The position numbers and the translations under genes are program-made. 48,448 bases of DNA, taken from NCBI GenBank assembly GCA_025201705.1, contig MU616732.1, positions 1-48,448 of the forward strand, given 5' to 3'. This document shows positions 43,520-48,448 of the stretch, in pieces (position 1 is the stretch's first letter; every line of letters begins with the position of its first letter). The stretch is from Dissophora ornata. Its lineage: Eukaryota > Mortierellomycota > Mortierellomycetes > Mortierellales > Mortierellaceae. The notes under the pieces were generated by a model, which did not search any database, was not told where the DNA came from, and saw only the letters and a list, made by a program, of their open reading frames with translations.

Positions 43520-45895
43520 CTATTTCCGTTTCCCGCGGCCCTTCTTGCCCTTCCCACGAATCTGCTCGTCGTCCGATGAGAACAAGTTGTCTGGCGTAGA
43601 AGTACCTGTGGGTGTATTGGATGCTGCAGATGCAGTGGCGATGGCATGTCCCGTTTCCTTAATATGCGCAAATAATTGGTTCTTGGTCTCGAAATCCACT
43701 AAGCAAATACGGCATTTTAACGACGACTCCACTTCTGCGAGCTAAGACAAAGAAAAAAATAGACGACAGTGATCACAATGAATTTTAGAAACAAGAGATT
43801 ACAAGAGACATGAATCGTAGCATGAGATACAAATCAAGGATGTGTGGAAAGGATGTAGTGAGTACCTTTTGCGCTGCGCGTTCAGATCGAGCCTTCTTTT
43901 TCTCCTTGCCACTCAGTTTCTTGACCTTTCCATTTCCATCTGGTGACTCGGCTCTTGATACAGGTGCTGTCGAGAGCGGTGTTCCACCCTGCTCGTTATC
44001 ACTATCGCCATCCTTCTGTGCCTTTGAGCGACGACCGCCGGGTGTTGAGGCCCGCGATCGAGCCAGTGGTGAGGACATGGCCGACAGTCGCACAGAGCCT
44101 AATAGATCCGCGAGTCCATCCTTATCCATCTCATCGATCTCTGCCTCGTCAATATCCAGGCCGGTCGTCATGACCTTCTTCTTCTTGTTCTTCTTCTTCG
44201 ACTTGAGACCAGAGTAAACTGGGGTTGCCACTTCAAAGGCATCTTCCTGTTCGCCTAAATCACTTCCCGAGAGAACATCCTGCTCATCTTCCGACGCTAC
44301 AACCTTGGGCTTGGTTGAGGGCATCTCTAGCTCTTCTTCTTCCCCATCCTTCCCAGTATCGTCTCCTTGTTCCTCATCATCAACATTGTTCTCTGCTAAA
44401 GGCGACTGACCCGTCAGCTGGCTTTCCTCATGCAACATTTCCAGTCGAATATCTTCGACCTCCTTAAGATGCCTCTTACTCCGCTCATGGTTCTTCCACT
44501 GTCGTTCAGATTTGAAAAACTTGTCACAGACGATGCATTCGTACTCCTGATCAAACTCGTCCTCGCTATCGTTCTCTGATCCGGATTCATTCTCCTCATC
44601 ATCTTGAACACGTGTCCACTCTTGCTCCTGGAACTTCTCGGCTTTGGCTCGGAGAGCCTCCTTTTCCTTCTCTATCCTGGCTTTGAGATCTGCCTGGATC
44701 TGCTTCTGCTTTTGTTTTTGTTGTTCCTGGATGGCGAGGAACCTGGGATCACGCTTGCGCACGTATGAAGCAAGTGACTAGGTAAGAAAAGATAATAGTA
44801 GACATATACCAAATGTGTTCTCAGCTTAGTACGATCCATATCTGAATATTGACAAACAATCCCATAACAGAATGGGAACGTAGTATATGTGTTGCTTGCG
44901 GCGCCATACCAGGACAGTATCGTTGAACTCCTTTCGCGCGGCGTCCCTGAACTTCTTGTTCTCCTTTTCCATGGCACGACGCACTCTACGATCAGATGCC
45001 TCCGAGAGTCGATACTTGTCGCACCACGAGAAACTCTTTTGGGACGAGAATGTCAGCCATGCGTTATAGAACTGCTTCACATCTGAATCCGAGTTGTTGT
45101 CGTATGCGGTGGTGGAGCATCCAAAGGACGTGTAATGAACTTCTCCTGTAGATTCTTCGTATCGGTCATTAGCGACAGCCTCTGCTTCTTCCTGAGCGAG
45201 CTTCTCAAAGATGTTGCGGTAGACAGCGTAGAATCCCTATGGGTATCCGAGTATCCGAGAACAAGATTTAAATAAAAAAGATAAGAAAAATGACATCATG
45301 AACCGATAACTACAATCGATCAATATCAAATAGATATCTTACAGCATTGTTGTCCTGGAATCCCTTGTAGACAGAACTACTAAAGTATTTCATTAGATCC
45401 GCAGCAGTAGTTCCCGCAGAACTCTCGGATTGATTTGATTTGTCATCTATAATATATTTTTTTTTTGCGCCGAAAGATAGAATGGCGTAAGAAAGGGAGC
45501 CAGGCCAACTATGTACCATGAAACCATCAATTGAGTCCGAGAGTCGTGATTTCTTACCTCCACGGAGAATGGCATCGCGGTGAGAATCGTACCAGGCGCG
45601 CTCCTGAGGATCGGACAGGACTTCGTATGCCTCGGCGATGAACGCAAACTGCTTTGTTGCTTCTTCAACTCGATGATGGTTCTTATCTGTATGCGTAACG
45701 GTGAGAATGAATGCAAAGGAGCGTGAGTGTTCTGTGTAGTCCTTTAGATCGGTTGAAGGTCAAGGTGAATACGCGTGAGTGTGCTGGCGTCCTACCTGGG
45801 TGCCACTCTAGAGCCTTGCGGCGGTAAGCCTTTTTGATATCAGTGTCGGAGGCATTTTTTTCGATGCCAAGAACAACGTAATGGCATGTCCTCAT
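43520..45895 (-). CDS. JJJ1: DnaJ/zinc-finger ribosome biogenesis chaperone JJJ1 (DNAJC21)
   Basis: Six reverse-strand exons: 45895-45796, 45686-45558, 45446-45343, 45236-44910, 44777-43866 and 43741-43520, with 597 residues in phase. J-domain: [33 protein letters not shown] joined to DKNHH to restore the HPD motif, then [20 protein letters not shown]. The [17 protein letters not shown] and [18 protein letters not shown] region is typical of DNAJC21. A U1-type C2H2 finger follows ([25 protein letters not shown]), then acidic and basic linkers and a C-terminal C2H2 ([25 protein letters not shown]), and a K/R-rich end. JJJ1 stimulates Hsp70 to release Arx1 from cytoplasmic pre-60S particles. 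Divergent from AsnRS. Confidence 0.95.
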
Positions 45896-46133
45896 GACTG
45901 TTGCTTGCTCGGTATAGGTGAGGAGGGGAGATGTGTTGAGTAAAAAGGCGATGAAAAAAAAGGAATGAATGCCTTGCTGCGGTTTCGAGGTGTGAGCTTC
46001 AGACTCTTCAAAAAAAAAAAGAAAAGAATAAACAGCAGTCACCTCCAACGCTGTTCCCACTACGAAAAACCGCGAAGCCGTTCCCGAGATCCCCTCCACC
46101 AGCTTTTCGTCTCTCCATTCAACCTCGAACACC
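45896..46133. promoter_or_regulatory. Divergent promoter of JJJ1 and mitochondrial AsnRS
   Basis: Only 238 bp lie between the two outward-facing start codons, so both genes must share this region. It contains A-runs near 45953 and 46011. Confidence 0.65.
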
Positions 46134-48161
46134 ATGTACACTGCAGTACAGCCACTAATCGGGAGACGGGTGCTAACCCAATGCCTTACCCAAAACCGAC
46201 GCAAGTTATTCTCGAAAGCACATACCCCACTCATTCATACGACCTCTCGCTTCTCAACGTCGACCTCGTCTTGGAACATCACCACAGCCACCACAGCCAC
46301 CACAGCCACTCAGGCACCGATGCGATCTATCCCCTCAGCATTGCCCAACAAGACTATCAAGTCCATATTAAACACGACAGATCTCAACACACCTGTCAAA
46401 GTTCAGGGGTGGATCCGATCGGCACGCCACCAAAAAAACGTCACGTTTTTAGAAGTCAACGACGGATCAACTCTCAAGGGCGTGCAGGCTATTCTCAGCG
46501 GTGGAGAGGGCAAAGGGTAAGAAGCAGCACACACAACACAACGACACAACGCGAAAGGGGGGGTTGTCGGTCTTTTGGTCAGCCCAGCAGGTTCACGAAG
46601 CAATTGATGCGGAGTGACTCGGATTTTGACCCTCTTTTTTTTTTTGCTTGCCGTGTTGTTGCTTCGGACAAATTTAGATTGGTGGCGGGAACTAGTGTAG
46701 AGCTGGATGGAACACTTGTGAAGAGTCCCGGAAAGGAGCAGGCGTACGAATTGCAAGTGTCGAACATGAAGGTCATAGGCTCCTGCGATGGCGAGGTGAG
46801 TATCAAACGGTCTACATAATGTCTCGCGCGCACAGTAAACTGATCAACTCTCAACTAACGCGTATTGCGGTGAATTCATAGACATATCCTCTTCAAAAGA
46901 AGCGCCACTCTTTTGAATTCCTGAGAGAGATTTCACATCTTCGGTCAAGAGCCAAGACTGCGAGTGCCATCCTCCGCCTTCGTAGTGCCTCTGTCTGGGG
47001 CTTTCAAAAGTTCTTTGAGGTACGCTGTGGTGAAAAGATAGCCAGTCTGACCTGTAGTTATAACACAGCATGAGGTACTCATGAATTTCTTTTTTTTTAT
47101 AGTCCCAGGAGTTTATCCAAGTCCACACACCGTTGTTGACTACACACGACTGCGAGGGTGGTGGAGAGGTCTTCAAAATCGCTCCTCGGATATCATCACG
47201 CGCGCAACAACAACTTTTGGAGCAACAACAAAAGCAGGCCAATACCTCATTGCCATCGTCCACCAGCAATACGACCGCCATCTCTGCGCCAGCACCCTCC
47301 GAATTCTTTGGTTCCCCTGTCTACCTCACTGTATCAGGACAGTTGCACCTCGAGATCATCGCCAGCGCTGTCTCTCGCGTCTTTACAATGGGCCCAGTTT
47401 TCAGAGCCGAGCCCTCGATGACACCGCGCCACCTCTCTGAATTTTGGATGCTGGAGGCCGAAATCGCGTTTTTGGACAAACTGGATCACTTGTTGGATTT
47501 CTCAGAGGCGTGTCTGAAGGAAACGACACGTTATCTACTCGAGAACTGTAAGGACGACATTGAATTTTTGAACACATGGATTGACAAGTCGCTCAAGGCC
47601 CGGTTGACCCAATTGGTGGAGGAACCCTTCAAGAGAATGACTTATACACAGGCGATCGAGATCTTGCAGCAATCGGGAGAAAAGTTTGAGTTTGAGCCCA
47701 AATGGGGTCAGGGACTACAGAGTGAGCATGAGAAATGGCTGGCGGGTACTTATTGCAAAGGACCGGTCTTTGTGACGGACTATCCTGCTGGACTGAAACC
47801 ATTTTACATGAGAAAGAACGATGACTCTTCGTTGCCGTCATCGTCGTCGTCGTCGTCGGGCGCTGGTACAGAGGAGGATCGGACTACGGTCGGATGTGTA
47901 GATCTCTTGGCTCCAGGAATTGGTGAGCTGATGGGTGGATCACTTCGAGAGGAGAGACCTGAAGTGTTGAAGAAGCAGTTGGGAGATTTCGGATTGAGCC
48001 AGGAAGAATATCAATGGTATATGGACTTGAGAAATTTTGGCACAGTTCCACATGGAGGGTGGGGGATTGGCTTTGAAAGATATATGCTCATGGTCACAGG
48101 CATGGAGAATGTGAGAGATGTCATCCCATTCCCGAGATATAACCATCATTGTAAATTTTAG
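46134..48161 (+). CDS. SLM5: Mitochondrial asparaginyl-tRNA synthetase (NARS2/Slm5-like)
   Basis: Four exons: 46134-46516, 46678-46795, 46882-47019 and 47103-48161; 565 residues in phase. The first about 70 residues ([20 protein letters not shown], then R/K/S/T-rich with no acids to about 60) look like a mitochondrial presequence. The OB anticodon-binding domain has [20 protein letters not shown]. The class II core has [18 protein letters not shown] (motif 1 region), motif 2 [20 protein letters not shown] and motif 3 [18 protein letters not shown]. Compared with the usual motif 2 (FRAExSxTxRHLxEF), a Pro follows the Glu, while the Arg and Glu needed for ATP binding are kept. Low-complexity inserts (QQQ-rich at about 47200-47270, a Ser run near 47830-47860) interrupt the core. 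It charges mitochondrial tRNA-Asn. Confidence 0.95.
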
Positions 48162-48448
48162 ACCTAACGTGTCTTGAGCAAACAAACATAGATCAAATAA
48201 AATCAGGCGCGTCTGCAAAAAAAAAAAGTCGTTTCCGCTTGCGGCAGGCAAGGTGCAGCCAGCCGCACAATAATCCGATGAGACCCAAAATATCTTGGAA
48301 TAGTTGGACCCCAGGTGTCCCCGCTCCCCGCCCCCCCTCGCCCCCGTCACCTCATTTGTTTCAGAAATGCGGCTTGATAAGACAGATTCATGTACACTGC
48401 ATTGTTGGACGTGAGAGAGGGATTGGTAAAGGGGGACCGTCGCGATCA
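48162..48448. other. 3' flank of AsnRS to window end
   Basis: AATAAA occurs at 48196-48201. A 9-base A-run is at about 48219-48228 and a C-rich stretch near 48320-48345. No gene seen before the window edge. Confidence 0.45.

Overview
This window looks like nuclear DNA of an early-diverging fungus, most likely a Mortierella-type Mucoromycota. The evidence is eukaryotic housekeeping genes with many short GT-AG introns (mostly 45-250 nt), AATAAA signals, very short coding exons, and a large TRP-like channel gene of a kind I associate with Mortierellomycota and Glomeromycota. The lineage call is inference. Gene models were built by hand from splice signals, reading phase and family resemblance. 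Wherever an exon chain is given, its phases sum correctly.

Layout. 0-6 kb: a four-exon gene for the complex I 9.5 kDa subunit, a possible histone H2A.Z relic, an RNase III-fold protein missing two catalytic acids, and a decayed hAT transposon. 6-12 kb: an ADF-H/coiled-coil/PH protein with a 14-nt exon, 3 kb without a convincing gene, then ZNHIT1/Vps71 (SWR1 complex) divergent from an acetylpolyamine amidohydrolase/HDAC-like gene. 13.9-19.6 kb: NOP10, AATF/BFR2, histone H3 and a DAGKc-domain lipid kinase. 21-29 kb: POLD2, a nucleolar FKBP (divergent from a CxxC Ser/Thr-rich protein) and an aldo-keto reductase. 29.5-31.5 kb: a tiny membrane protein, then an apparently non-coding host gene whose three introns each carry a paralogous C/D-box snoRNA. 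31.5-35 kb: RAD18 and ribosomal protein eL33. 37-43 kb: a 12-exon gene fusing a PP2-like lectin-type domain, a probable beta-propeller and a TRP-like channel. 43.5-48 kb: JJJ1 divergent from mitochondrial AsnRS.

Themes. Ribosome production recurs (NOP10, BFR2, eL33, JJJ1, snoRNA host, nucleolar FKBP). So do chromatin and DNA replication or repair (Vps71, H3, HDAC-like, FKBP, POLD2, RAD18). No operon logic applies; the organisation is divergent or convergent eukaryotic pairs. The most unusual items are the intronic snoRNA family, the PP2/propeller/TRP protein, the micro-exons (4, 7, 8, 14, 16, 17 nt) and three GC-AG introns, two of them in one gene.
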